Origin: a virus
Direction: 5' to 3' (one strand)
Virus record (IMG/VR): IMGVR_UViG_3300042892_001873
Location: 1-23,657 of that record
DNA: 23,657 bases
Shown here piece after piece: positions 1 to 7,932 of this stretch; position 1 is the stretch's first letter; every line of letters begins with the position of its first letter. The notes under the pieces were generated by a model, which saw nothing but the letters and a program-made list of their open reading frames with translations, was not told the DNA's origin and searched no databases. A program made the translations under genes and the position numbers.

Positions 1-3000
1 ACTGTATCATAGCTAGCTTTCAAACTAGTTAATGCAGCCAAATCTTGTGGATTTGCTATTGCTATTTGTGCATCCCACTGTGCTGGTCCCCAGCCATTGA
101 CATTAACTAACTCTTTGCCACTAGGTAAAAACACTGGTACAAATATACTATTACCTGATTGGTACGCCTTAATCATTGCTCCTGCAAAAGTAGTTCTTGC
201 AGTAGGTGATGGGTTAGGTAGAACGAACGGGGCCGGCTCTGGTTGTGCCGGCTGCGGTGGCGGAGTACTACCGGTTGGGCTAGTAACTTCTGTGGTTGTA
301 CTAGATGCAGTTGGTGTTAATGGGTCAGGATCAGATGTTGAACTACTACCATTAACTTGTGCATCAGTCGTTGTAGGGCTTGGTGTTAATCCGGTACCCT
401 CATTAGTTGATCCCGAAGAATTAGTAACTGATCCTGCATCAATTGCGTTATCAACCGCTCTTACTGAAGCTTGTGTAGCCGGCTCTCTACCGCCGGCTGT
501 GTCTGCCGGAACTTTATCAGATTCACCACCAAATGTATTAATACTACAGCTTAAATCTTGAGTGAATTTTCCACCTTTAAAGGTGCTGACTACTTTGATA
601 ACCATATAGCTAATGCCGCCACCTCGTGACGCAATATCTTTAAGAATTGCACTAGGGTATTTCCAAAACAAAATTGATTCATTAATACTTAATAAACCAG
701 TTTTGTTGTCATAGTCTTGTGCTTCTTTGAAATTAATCTCAATAAAAACTTGACCTCCGTTAGCATTAATACGAAATCCATCAGTGCCATAGAACTGATT
801 ATATACATCATTAATACTACCCGGTGACTCTTGAATCAAGAAATCAGGATCACCTAAAATCGTAACTTTAGCTTCTGCGTATGAGCCTGGATCAAATAAA
901 CTAGTCATATACGAGTTCTGCGCTTCCATACCTACATCTAACTTACCAACTCTTGATTGATTTTGTCTTTTACCCGGAGTAGTAGCTACATCAGTTCCGC
1001 CACCTTGTGATGCCCCATCACCATTGGGTGCTAATGCTACGTTGAAATATGCATTATTCAATGTCTGCTCATAGTTAATAATTTCAGAGTTTTTACCTGT
1101 GTACCAATATTCATATCGCTTATGCGGACCATAATATTTTGCGGCTGAGTTTGTGTACGCACTCATAACAACCGGTGTGTCATAGGGTTGAATCACATAA
1201 GTGATTTCAAATGCAAAGTCACCTACTTTATTATCCCAACCTAAACACTTTACCTCAGAACTTAAATTATACCAACGAATCGTTTTGTTAGTATCCGGTT
1301 TGATTTCGTCATCTGAACTAGAGCCAGACTCTGGTTCCAAACTATCAGTATACACAACCTTCATTGCTTCTTCTAAGTAAGAACTCTGTGCTACGATTTG
1401 ACTTATTGCTTGTAGAATTGGAGTGTCACTTGGAAAAACGATCTGGCGTTTTGTGCTATCCGGCTTTGCTCCTGTAGAAGTACTATCATTTACTCCTGTT
1501 ATGTTTTTTATATTAGACATGCGCCACTTAGACTTATCTAAGTCTGCTTTACTTACAATACTTGCTGTTTCTAATTCTTTAAATCCAAGTTCTTCTTTAT
1601 TACCAATGAATCTAACTTTGTATACATTAGGTATCTCAATTGATTTGTTTTTCAAGTAATCTTGTTGTGTTTTATTAAGTTTGGTTAGCAATCCCTCTAC
1701 ACCTTCACCATCACCGTCAATAGCTTCTCTAACAGTGTTTGCAACGATAGTTGCACCTTTATCAATTCTACTGCGTTTAATACCCATTGCTGTAGCAGGC
1801 GGGAGTGATGCCGCTGTAATATTATATGTAGTGGCTCTACCATCAATTTTAAATTTGATAGCAGTTAACATAATATCATAGAAGGTTTGAAATACTCCAC
1901 CAGCCTTAGATGCATTTGGATCAAGTACATCACCCGAGAATGATTCAGAGCCGTCAACAATTTTACCATTCTTATCATAACCTTGAAATCTAACTCCTAA
2001 AATAAAGAACTGTTTTGAAGGATTTTGTAATCCTTCAAGATTTTTAGTTTTGCTTTTTTTCTGTAGTGCCTCGCCTGCAAATTTTAATTTAGAAATAAAA
2101 GAAAAACCGTATGGTTCATATATGTTAAAACTCATTTCACTAACGTTTGATGCAGTTTGTGTTTCTTTACCGTTTGTATTTGATGTTATTTTTAAATCAT
2201 CAATGTAATAATCTAGTTCAAAGCCAGGCGCTCTTTTGCTTGAAGTATTGTTTACTCCACCACTTTGAGCAATAATATATGCTCCACCTGTTTGACCAGT
2301 TGGGCTTGTACTAGTTATTACATCAATTGTTTTTCTACCCGAAGCAATGAAAGCATCGTATGCATCCGGAGTAATCATGTATAAAGTTAACTGATAGGTA
2401 TAACTAGAAAACTCACCCAATGGGTTCTGCAATCTTCTACCTGGCTTTGGTACGCTTTTCTTAGCTGCCGGAGTACTAGACTTTCCAGCTGTAGTAGTAC
2501 CTGAATTTACTGCAGGTGTAGATGTAATGTCACCATTACTATCAGTGACCATAGTAGACCCATCATCAAATGTTTGTATGCTTGAGCCGTCATCAAATCT
2601 TTGAACAGTACCTGAATCATCGTCTGCTGAACCTGATGCAACATAGGTTTTATTTTGTTGCTCGGTATTAGTGCTGTCAGGAGCATTTGGATCAGCAGGC
2701 GCAGGACTAGTATCTTTTTCTGGATTATTTGCAGAAGCTACTGCCGCTTCTGCTTGCTTCTTTATATCTTTATAAGATAATGCTATCCCTACTGTGGCCT
2801 TCCACGCATCTTGTACTGCGGTAACTGCCGCACGTGTAGCTATCCTGTCGCTTGATGATGATTCATTAAATGCGTTAACAACTGCATTGTTATTTGATGT
2901 AGCGGCGGGGTTAAATCTACTTTGTACATCTTTGTACTCTGCTGACAACGTAGCAAGTTTTTCCTGTGCATCTTTCTCAGTAGGATTATCTAAGATAGCT

Positions 3001-3098
3001 TGTGCTCTTGCTTTGAATGACTCAATAACTGGAGTTGCTTCATTTATTAATGCCTGATAGGCATTAATTGCTGATTGTATGTCTGCTTGTGTTGTCAT
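1..3098 (-). CDS. Large virion structural (tail/baseplate) protein, C-terminus outside the window
   Basis: Reading the minus strand from the ATG at 3098, I find no in-frame stop to the left edge, giving at least 1032 codons; the 3' end is missing. The start follows the gp53 stop codon with no gap, so the two are probably cotranslated. The protein begins with a helical Ala/Gln/Glu-rich stretch of about 110 residues. A Ser/Thr/Asp/Pro-rich linker follows (about 115-215), then a long folded part with many aromatic beta-like segments (about 215-860), a second Pro/Thr/Ser linker (about 865-955) and a last visible folded piece. I do not recognise the family with certainty. Its size, linker-separated build and place in a gp48/54-gp53 operon argue for a tail or baseplate protein, possibly the hub position that gp5 holds in T4. 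The role is inferred from context; that it is coding is clear. Confidence 0.8.
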   Translation of the reverse strand, partial: MTTQADIQSAINAYQALINEATPVIESFKARAQAILDNPTEKDAQEKLATLSAEYKDVQSRFNPAATSNNNAVVNAFNESSSSDRIATRAAVTAVQDAWKATVGIALSYKDIKKQAEAAVASANNPEKDTSPAPADPNAPDSTNTEQQNKTYVASGSADDDSGTVQRFDDGSSIQTFDDGSTMVTDSNGDITSTPAVNSGTTTAGKSSTPAAKKSVPKPGRRLQNPLGEFSSYTYQLTLYMITPDAYDAFIASGRKTIDVITSTSPTGQTGGAYIIAQSGGVNNTSSKRAPGFELDYYIDDLKITSNTNGKETQTASNVSEMSFNIYEPYGFSFISKLKFAGEALQKKSKTKNLEGLQNPSKQFFILGVRFQGYDKNGKIVDGSESFSGDVLDPNASKAGGVFQTFYDIMLTAIKFKIDGRATTYNITAASLPPATAMGIKRSRIDKGATIVANTVREAIDGDGEGVEGLLTKLNKTQQDYLKNKSIEIPNVYKVRFIGNKEELGFKELETASIVSKADLDKSKWRMSNIKNITGVNDSTSTGAKPDSTKRQIVFPSDTPILQAISQIVAQSSYLEEAMKVVYTDSLEPESGSSSDDEIKPDTNKTIRWYNLSSEVKCLGWDNKVGDFAFEITYVIQPYDTPVVMSAYTNSAAKYYGPHKRYEYWYTGKNSEIINYEQTLNNAYFNVALAPNGDGASQGGGTDVATTPGKRQNQSRVGKLDVGMEAQNSYMTSLFDPGSYAEAKVTILGDPDFLIQESPGSINDVYNQFYGTDGFRINANGGQVFIEINFKEAQDYDNKTGLLSINESILFWKYPSAILKDIASRGGGISYMVIKVVSTFKGGKFTQDLSCSINTFGGESDKVPADTAGGREPATQASVRAVDNAIDAGSVTNSSGSTNEGTGLTPSPTTTDAQVNGSSSTSDPDPLTPTASSTTTEVTSPTGSTPPPQPAQPEPAPFVLPNPSPTARTTFAGAMIKAYQSGNSIFVPVFLPSGKELVNVNGWGPAQWDAQIAIANPQDLAALTSLKASYDT

Positions 3099-3410
3099 TT
3101 ATAAACCTAAAACTTGATTTAACATTTCTGCTTTAGGAATATATATTCCTAAACCGGTAACAAAGTCAAAGTATGGATCTTTCAATCTATTTGGATTTCT
3201 TTCTGCAAACACCCACCATAATTTAGGATTGCCATACAAGTCGTAAGCCAATAGATCAGGTCTATACTCGTATACAGATTTTATCTCATAGTATATGTCA
3301 GAGGGTAACATAGGTATAGGACGATAGTTCATGATATCTAAAAATTTACCATTTACTACGTCAGTGTTATAATACGGGCTTGTTGCCGGGTACAAACTAT
3401 TATTTGCCAT
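3099..3410 (-). CDS. 53: Baseplate wedge protein, gp53 family
   Basis: This is a protein of about 103 residues of the T4 gp53 baseplate wedge family, which helps join wedges around the hub during tail assembly. The hallmark central segment is YRPDLLAYDLYGNPKLWWVF followed by AERNPNRLKDP, the small LysM-like fold typical of gp53-like proteins. T4 gp53 is longer, so this is a compact version. I chose the ATG at 3410 over an in-frame TTG at 3416: GGAGG lies about 9 nt upstream of the ATG but would be too close to the TTG. The start overlaps the upstream stop as TAATG, and its own stop abuts the ATG of the next gene, so the three minus-strand genes form one translationally coupled operon. Family assignment is from recognition of the motif, not from a search. 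Confidence 0.85.
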   Translation of the reverse strand: MANNSLYPATSPYYNTDVVNGKFLDIMNYRPIPMLPSDIYYEIKSVYEYRPDLLAYDLYGNPKLWWVFAERNPNRLKDPYFDFVTGLGIYIPKAEMLNQVLGL

Positions 3411-5608
3411 TACCAAATTCCTCCGCCTTGATGTCTAGATCCACGCAACAGTGATCCGGTTGCATAATCTTTAAGACTAAATCTATTACTAATATCATTA
3501 CGTGTTACTATCGGGACAGCACCAATTGTCATCTGAATTTTTGTAGGAACATAAGTTGGATCTACTGTTCCTGGTGGTGTAGAAAATATCGGGGCGGGCT
3601 GAACTCCACCTGCCATCATATTAGGCCCCAATCTTGTTGCTGACGCATTTGGAGAATTGTTAACCACATTAGAAGCTGACCTATTTACACCTGCTCCTGC
3701 AGTTACTGCCCCCGCACGTATATAGTCTACGTCAGCTGGTAGACTATAATTAAAACTTGTAATTGCCAATGGATGATTATCAAATTGAAATGCCCCTAAT
3801 CCAGTCAAATAACATAATGGTGGAGGTGTTCCGGGTTTTGGATTCTGATCTTGACCATAAAACATCTTAGTTACTGAACGGAAAAAATGAATCACAGCTA
3901 ATATGTAATTTGCTTCATACGTATCTTGTGCAGTAAAATCACATGTAATAGAGAATGAATCAACTCCACTATTTCTATACTGAAATATTTTATAGTTACT
4001 ATGTGTTAAATCAGTAGGATCATAGTTTGCATTATATTGTACTTGTATTTGCGGAGTATACGGGAATATGACACCGTCTGTTGCTTGCAATGGTTCTAAT
4101 ATCCCTGCAGAGCCTTTTGGTACTTTATATAGGTAATTTGCACTAGATGCAAGACTTAATCTTACTCGCCAATCTTCTTTCTGTTTAGAATTAGTAACGT
4201 CTTGTTGTGTTGCTTGTGAATTAGTATTTGATTTTGCAGTAGTTGAACCTTGATAGGCTCCTCTAGATTCATCTGCACTTGCTACTGTAGCAGGTTCTAC
4301 AAATACACTACCATCAGCGTTGTTACCTACCCATACAGGATTATTATCTTCATCTAATGACCAACCGGGCATTAAGTTGCCTTCATCGTCATATGGAGGG
4401 CCTTGAATGCTATTATTAGGAATAGTTTTCTGAGGCTGTATCGTTTCACCAGTTGAATCAATATATCCTGCTTCAACCCAAACGGGGTCTCCGTTTTCAT
4501 CAAGACCCCATCCTGGATTTAAGTTACCTTCATCATCATATGGAGTTCCTGTTGAAGGTGTATTTGGTACTGTTTGTTGTTTACCGATAACTTCACCGGT
4601 TGTGTCAATATACCCTGCTTCAACCCAAACAGGGTCACCGTTGTCACCAATACCCCAACCAGGGTTTAAATTGCCTTCATCATCATACGGAGTTCCTGTT
4701 GATGGTGTATTTGGTACTAATTGAGGGTTTGCAGAGTCTGACGGAGGCCCTAAGTTTATAGTAGTTCCATCAGGGCTGATGTATGAAGTTGTTGCACCGT
4801 TAGCGTCTTTAGATACCTGATAAGTTATCCCATCAATAGTTTCAGTAGTTATAGTAGTACCGGCTACTGCGCCTGTCAATTTAGTAGACGAAGTTGTTGT
4901 TGTTTTTTGATAATCTACATTAACTAAACTAGTATTTTGTGCGGGGGTAACTTCTACTACAGGTACGCCACCAGCCTGAGACGCAACCTCTTTAGTTCTA
5001 GCTTCTTCATACTGAGTAGAGTATGCAGTTGACTGTGTTATACGTTGCTCAGGAGTTGAATTAACAATTTCATTATATTGTTCTTGGGTTATTTTACCCT
5101 CTGATAGTCGTCTATCTAACGCAGATTTTCCAAATTTACTATTAGGGTTTAATCTGTATGATTCTGCTAGCGTATATGCTTGATCCGCTTGTGTTTTATA
5201 TGCTTCACTAGCCGCTGTAGGCGTACTAGGGGTAGAATATACTGTAGTTGTTCCGCCACCGGTGGTCTGTTGAAAACTAGTAACTTGAGTCGTAGTCACT
5301 GTTGTGATTTTACTTGAGCCGCTAGTTGCAACTATATTTGCTGATGGTGCCGGGGTAACAGTAGATGAGGATGCCGCTAGATTTTCATAATACTGCTGAC
5401 TTTCTGTGGCTTCGGCTGCAGTATAGTTCTGTGTAACCGTACCGGTGCCTATAACCATTGGCCTAAATGACCCACTCAAATCAACGTTAAAATCATCGGG
5501 CTTAAACCCAGCACTGTTCACGTAATCTATAATTTGTTGTTCGCTTGCACCTTGACTATTGAGTTTGTTAAGCTGGTCTGCTACTTGTTGTCTGGTCTGA
5601 TTCGCCAT
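3410..5608 (-). CDS. Baseplate/tail-tube associated protein, gp48/gp54-like, with repeat-rich N-terminal half
   Basis: This is a 732-residue protein in two halves. Residues 1-470 are Ser/Thr/Gln/Pro-rich, low in hydrophobic residues and probably disordered or fibrous; they include three tandem copies of a repeat of about 49 residues (299-440) centred on PYDDEGNLNPGW. Residues from about 475 form a folded domain with features of T4-like baseplate tube-initiator proteins (gp48/gp54 type): RVRLSLA, DFTAQDTYEANYILAVIHFF, KMFYGQDQNPKPGTPPPLCY. T4 gp48 and gp54 are about half this length, so the repeat region is an added module. ATG 5608 is preceded by AAGGAA at good spacing and by a late promoter motif about 20 nt upstream. 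It is the first gene of the minus-strand tail operon. Which of gp48 or gp54 it matches is uncertain. Confidence 0.65.
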   Translation of the reverse strand: MANQTRQQVADQLNKLNSQGASEQQIIDYVNSAGFKPDDFNVDLSGSFRPMVIGTGTVTQNYTAAEATESQQYYENLAASSSTVTPAPSANIVATSGSSKITTVTTTQVTSFQQTTGGGTTTVYSTPSTPTAASEAYKTQADQAYTLAESYRLNPNSKFGKSALDRRLSEGKITQEQYNEIVNSTPEQRITQSTAYSTQYEEARTKEVASQAGGVPVVEVTPAQNTSLVNVDYQKTTTTSSTKLTGAVAGTTITTETIDGITYQVSKDANGATTSYISPDGTTINLGPPSDSANPQLVPNTPSTGTPYDDEGNLNPGWGIGDNGDPVWVEAGYIDTTGEVIGKQQTVPNTPSTGTPYDDEGNLNPGWGLDENGDPVWVEAGYIDSTGETIQPQKTIPNNSIQGPPYDDEGNLMPGWSLDEDNNPVWVGNNADGSVFVEPATVASADESRGAYQGSTTAKSNTNSQATQQDVTNSKQKEDWRVRLSLASSANYLYKVPKGSAGILEPLQATDGVIFPYTPQIQVQYNANYDPTDLTHSNYKIFQYRNSGVDSFSITCDFTAQDTYEANYILAVIHFFRSVTKMFYGQDQNPKPGTPPPLCYLTGLGAFQFDNHPLAITSFNYSLPADVDYIRAGAVTAGAGVNRSASNVVNNSPNASATRLGPNMMAGGVQPAPIFSTPPGTVDPTYVPTKIQMTIGAVPIVTRNDISNRFSLKDYATGSLLRGSRHQGGGIW
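4289..4714 (-). repeat. Three tandem 147-nt coding repeats (about 49 residues each)
   Basis: Copies start at 4714, 4567 and 4420 on the minus strand, exactly 147 nt apart. Copies 1 and 2 are nearly identical at protein level (PNTPSTGTPYDDEGNLNPGW then a variable turn, then GDPVWVEAGYID). Copy 3 is diverged and slightly shorter. The repeat keeps the reading frame and looks like an extendable surface or linker module in a tail protein. Confidence 0.9.
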
Positions 5609-5625
5609 TTGTTCGGTTCCTTAAT

Positions 5626-5646
5626 TATATTTATCTGATAAATATA
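5626..5646. promoter_or_regulatory. Palindromic divergent late promoter pair
   Basis: TATATTTATC and GATAAATATA are perfect inverted repeats around a single central base (5636). Each arm contains GATAAATA (plus strand 5637-5644, minus strand 5635-5628), one base from the T4 late promoter element TATAAATA. The minus arm sits 20 nt before ATG 5608, leaving AAGGAA in a short leader. The plus arm points at gp55, 89 nt away. The motif is seen; the promoter role is inferred from T4 biology and from its recurrence before other late genes here. Confidence 0.7.
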
Positions 5647-5678
5647 GTGCTGTTTTTACCCTTTCACTCATAAAATCG

Positions 5679-5707
5679 TTGCTTTTCAGCAACATTCATG
5701 CTATACT
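5679..5707 (+). promoter_or_regulatory. Host sigma-70-type promoter for gp55
   Basis: TTGCTT (5679-5684), a 17-bp spacer and TATACT (5702-5707), with an extended -10 TG at 5699-5700, lie just upstream of the gp55 start. Expressing the late sigma factor from a host-type promoter fits phage timing. The -35 is weak (3 of 6). It overlaps a 6-bp hairpin GTTGCT-TTTC-AGCAAC (5678-5693) that could affect regulation. Confidence 0.6.
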
Positions 5708-5732
5708 TAGTACAACATAACAACGGAGAAAT

Positions 5733-6650
5733 ATGTCCCTATTACCTGCCCCAAGAAAACCTGTCAATTATTTGAACAACAAAGACATTCTAAAAGAGAT
5801 ACACGAAAGCAAAAATTCATATTGCTACTTCACAAAACCTGAATATCATCGCTACGATTTCATCGTAGATATGCCTCAAAATTCTATTGAAGAAAGTCTT
5901 GAGTTTGCATTTAAACCCGAAACAATACAACAAGCACGTGAGACACAAGCACTTAGAATAGACATTGAGCAGGGCCTGGCTAAAGGTACAATTGACCCAC
6001 TATCTATCCCGATCACTGATTTGATGTTTCGTGTAATGACTTGGGAACATGTTCCGGTTGCGCCAAAACAACCACGTAAGACAGTCAAAAAGAAAACAGC
6101 AAAAGATATTTTTGAGTTTGACGAAGAAGATCCAGATGCGATTTTCGCTGACCTAGAAGACAACACTACTAAAGCTGAAGTAGATGACATGGTTCATGTC
6201 AAAGTTAACTTTCCCCCATTCCAACATTATAAGATTGACAGCAACAATTCATTCTATTGCGTGGGCAAAAGTCATTGGAACGGTGATCTGGATACCGGAT
6301 CTTTCAGTAAGGATCACGGCCAAGTTACAAATAAGCTAGCCCGAATGTATATTATGATGTGCGAAAAATATGCAATGAAATATAATTGGCGTGGGTACAC
6401 CTACAATGACGAAATGCGTAACAGTGCAATTCTACAATTAACTTATGTTGGTCTAAGATTTAACGAATCCAAATCAGCTAACCCATTCGCTTACTATACA
6501 GCCGCAATCACAAACAGTTTCTGTCGTGTACTCAATACTGAAAAACGTAATCAAAATATCCGTGATGATATCTTAGAGTTGAATGGTCTGAATCCAAGTT
6601 GGTCACGACAGGGTGCGGGTGCTACAGTATCAACTGTGTACGAAGAATAA
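5733..6650 (+). CDS. 55: Late transcription sigma factor, gp55 family
   Basis: This is a 305-residue homologue of T4 gp55, the small sigma factor that, with the sliding clamp and gp33 in T4, directs host RNA polymerase to late promoters. The N-terminus VNYLNNKDILKEI (about 11-23) resembles the T4 N-terminus (YNYVNNKELLQAI). The conserved sigma-like core is at about 200-290: LARMYIMMCEKYAMKYNWRG, ANPFAYYTAAITNSFCRVLN, then TEKRNQNIRDDILELNGLNP. T4 gp55 is 185 residues. The extra length is mainly an insertion at about 25-195 with a basic stretch (PRKTVKKKTAKD) followed by an acidic one (FEFDEEDPDAIFADLED). GGAG lies 4 nt before ATG 5733. It heads the plus-strand early/middle block and is followed by a hairpin terminator. 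The late motifs in this window are its probable targets. Confidence 0.88.
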   Translation: MSLLPAPRKPVNYLNNKDILKEIHESKNSYCYFTKPEYHRYDFIVDMPQNSIEESLEFAFKPETIQQARETQALRIDIEQGLAKGTIDPLSIPITDLMFRVMTWEHVPVAPKQPRKTVKKKTAKDIFEFDEEDPDAIFADLEDNTTKAEVDDMVHVKVNFPPFQHYKIDSNNSFYCVGKSHWNGDLDTGSFSKDHGQVTNKLARMYIMMCEKYAMKYNWRGYTYNDEMRNSAILQLTYVGLRFNESKSANPFAYYTAAITNSFCRVLNTEKRNQNIRDDILELNGLNPSWSRQGAGATVSTVYEE

Positions 6651-6657
6651 TTTAACC

Positions 6658-6690
6658 AAAGCCGTTGCTATATGTGACGGCTTTATTATA
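6658..6690 (+). terminator. Hairpin terminator after gp55
   Basis: AAAGCCGT (6658-6665) pairs perfectly with ACGGCTTT (6677-6684) across an 11-nt loop, followed by a T/A-rich tract (ATTATA). It begins 8 nt after the gp55 stop. The T tract is imperfect, so termination may be partial. Confidence 0.65.
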
Positions 6691-6694
6691 TAAT
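6665..6694 (+). promoter_or_regulatory. Possible sigma-70 promoter for gp47 (leaderless)
   Basis: A perfect TATAAT (6689-6694) is followed by 6 nt and then the gp47 ATG at 6701. TTGCTA (6665-6670) lies 18 bp upstream. If used, transcription would begin at or next to the A of the ATG, and no Shine-Dalgarno sequence is present. The -10 is seen; the rest is inference, and it overlaps the terminator hairpin. Confidence 0.4.
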
Positions 6695-6700
6695 AGACGA

Positions 6701-7717
6701 ATGAGTAACCTTTTTAAAAAAGCCGCTGTTTTTACCGATATACATTGGGGCCTTAAGTCAAATAGTATACAACACAATCAAGACTGTTCCAATTTTGTAG
6801 ATTGGTTCATTGATACTGCAAAGAAAGAAGGATGTGAAACATGTTTCTTCTTGGGTGACTGGAATCACCATAGAGCTAGTATTAACATACACACGCTACA
6901 ATTTGGTCTACAAGCACTAGAGAAATTAAATGCCGCCTTCTCCCGAGTCTTCTTTATTCCGGGTAATCACGATTTGTATTATCGTGATCGCCGTGATATA
7001 CATTCGGTAGAATGGGGCAAACATCTAGCTAACGTAGAAATTATCAACGACTTCTTTAGTGAGGGTAATGTTGTAATTGCACCCTGGCTTGTATCTGACG
7101 ATTACAAGAAACTTCAAAAGATGAAGGGCAAATATTTGTTCGGGCATCTTGAGTTACCTCGCTTCTATATGAACGCTATGGTAGAGATGCCAGACCATGG
7201 GGAAATCAATGAAGACCATATGATCGGATTTGAGAAGGTGTTTAGTGGTCATTTTCACAAACGACAATCACGTAAGAACATCTGGTATGTAGGTAATGCA
7301 TTCCCGCATAACTATGCTGACGCAGGTGATGATGCACGTGGTATGATGATACTAGAGTGGGACCATGAACCTGAGTTTAAATCATGGCCTCGTCAACCTA
7401 TCTATCGTGTACACAAACTAAGCGAAATCTTAGAGAACCCAGAAGGCTATCTTTTGATTGACAGTCATGTTAGAGTTCATCTTGATATTGATATTTCATA
7501 TGAAGAGGCTAACTTCTTGCGTGAAACATTGATACCAGAACACAAACTAAGAGAAATGACATTAATTCCTATCAAGAGTACAGGGATTGAGCAAGGGCAG
7601 AGTAGTGACGGATTGAAATTTGAGTCAGTTGACCAAATCGTTATTGACCAAATCAATGCCATTGAAAGCAAAAACTTTGATAAAAAGATTCTTCTGGATA
7701 TTTACAACAACCTATGA
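6701..7717 (+). CDS. 47: Recombination exonuclease subunit gp47 (SbcD/Mre11-like)
   Basis: This is the nuclease subunit of the phage gp46-gp47 complex, the counterpart of SbcD/Mre11, which resects DNA ends for recombination-dependent replication and takes part in host DNA breakdown. The calcineurin-like metallophosphoesterase motifs are in order from M1 at 6701: FTDIHWG (D13, H15), FLGDWNHH (D53), FIPGNHD (N89, H90), FGHLEL (H149) and FSGHFHK (H184, H186). The length of 338 residues matches T4 gp47 (339). I chose ATG 6701 because the catalytic domain begins there; a longer frame back to a TTG at 6665 adds 12 residues that overlap the terminator hairpin. No Shine-Dalgarno sequence is visible. 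Its stop overlaps the start of the next small gene (ATGA), and gp46 follows. Confidence 0.93.
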   Translation: MSNLFKKAAVFTDIHWGLKSNSIQHNQDCSNFVDWFIDTAKKEGCETCFFLGDWNHHRASINIHTLQFGLQALEKLNAAFSRVFFIPGNHDLYYRDRRDIHSVEWGKHLANVEIINDFFSEGNVVIAPWLVSDDYKKLQKMKGKYLFGHLELPRFYMNAMVEMPDHGEINEDHMIGFEKVFSGHFHKRQSRKNIWYVGNAFPHNYADAGDDARGMMILEWDHEPEFKSWPRQPIYRVHKLSEILENPEGYLLIDSHVRVHLDIDISYEEANFLRETLIPEHKLREMTLIPIKSTGIEQGQSSDGLKFESVDQIVIDQINAIESKNFDKKILLDIYNNL

Positions 7718-7932
7718 TGCCAAAAGAAGTCAGAGATTTAGAATCGTTGATGAAGGTTAACAAGCATTTGGGTATCGCATTAGCTGAGTTGTCTAAAAAT
7801 CATTCTTACATAGGTAGTTTAAGAGAACAACATAGTTTGATTAGAGTTAAACTCAAAGTAGAAAGCATTATAGAAAAAACATCAAAGGCAGAAAAATTAG
7901 CCAAAGATAGTTTTTTTAGAAAATTAAAATAA
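7714..7932 (+). CDS. Small charged helical protein between gp47 and gp46
   Basis: This protein of 71-72 residues is not recognised. It is rich in Lys, Glu and Leu, has no predicted membrane segment, and reads as one or two amphipathic helices (LESLMKVNKHLGIALAEL, then VKLKVESIIEKTSKAEKLAK). ATG 7714 overlaps the gp47 stop; ATG 7717 is an alternative start. Its TAA is followed directly by the ATG of gp46, so it lies in a fully coupled gp47-x-gp46 unit and is likely real. Its position suggests a partner of the nuclease complex or a DNA-binding accessory, but that is inference only. Confidence 0.75.
   Translation: MMPKEVRDLESLMKVNKHLGIALAELSKNHSYIGSLREQHSLIRVKLKVESIIEKTSKAEKLAKDSFFRKLK

Noticed and set aside
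97-561. 154-codon plus-strand ORF
   Set aside because: It lies opposite the Pro/Thr/Ser linker of the large minus-strand protein, and its Val/Gly/Leu-rich low-complexity product is what the complement of such a linker gives.
3408-3416. TTG start at 3416 for gp53
   Set aside because: The GGAGG site is correctly spaced for ATG 3410 and too close to the TTG.
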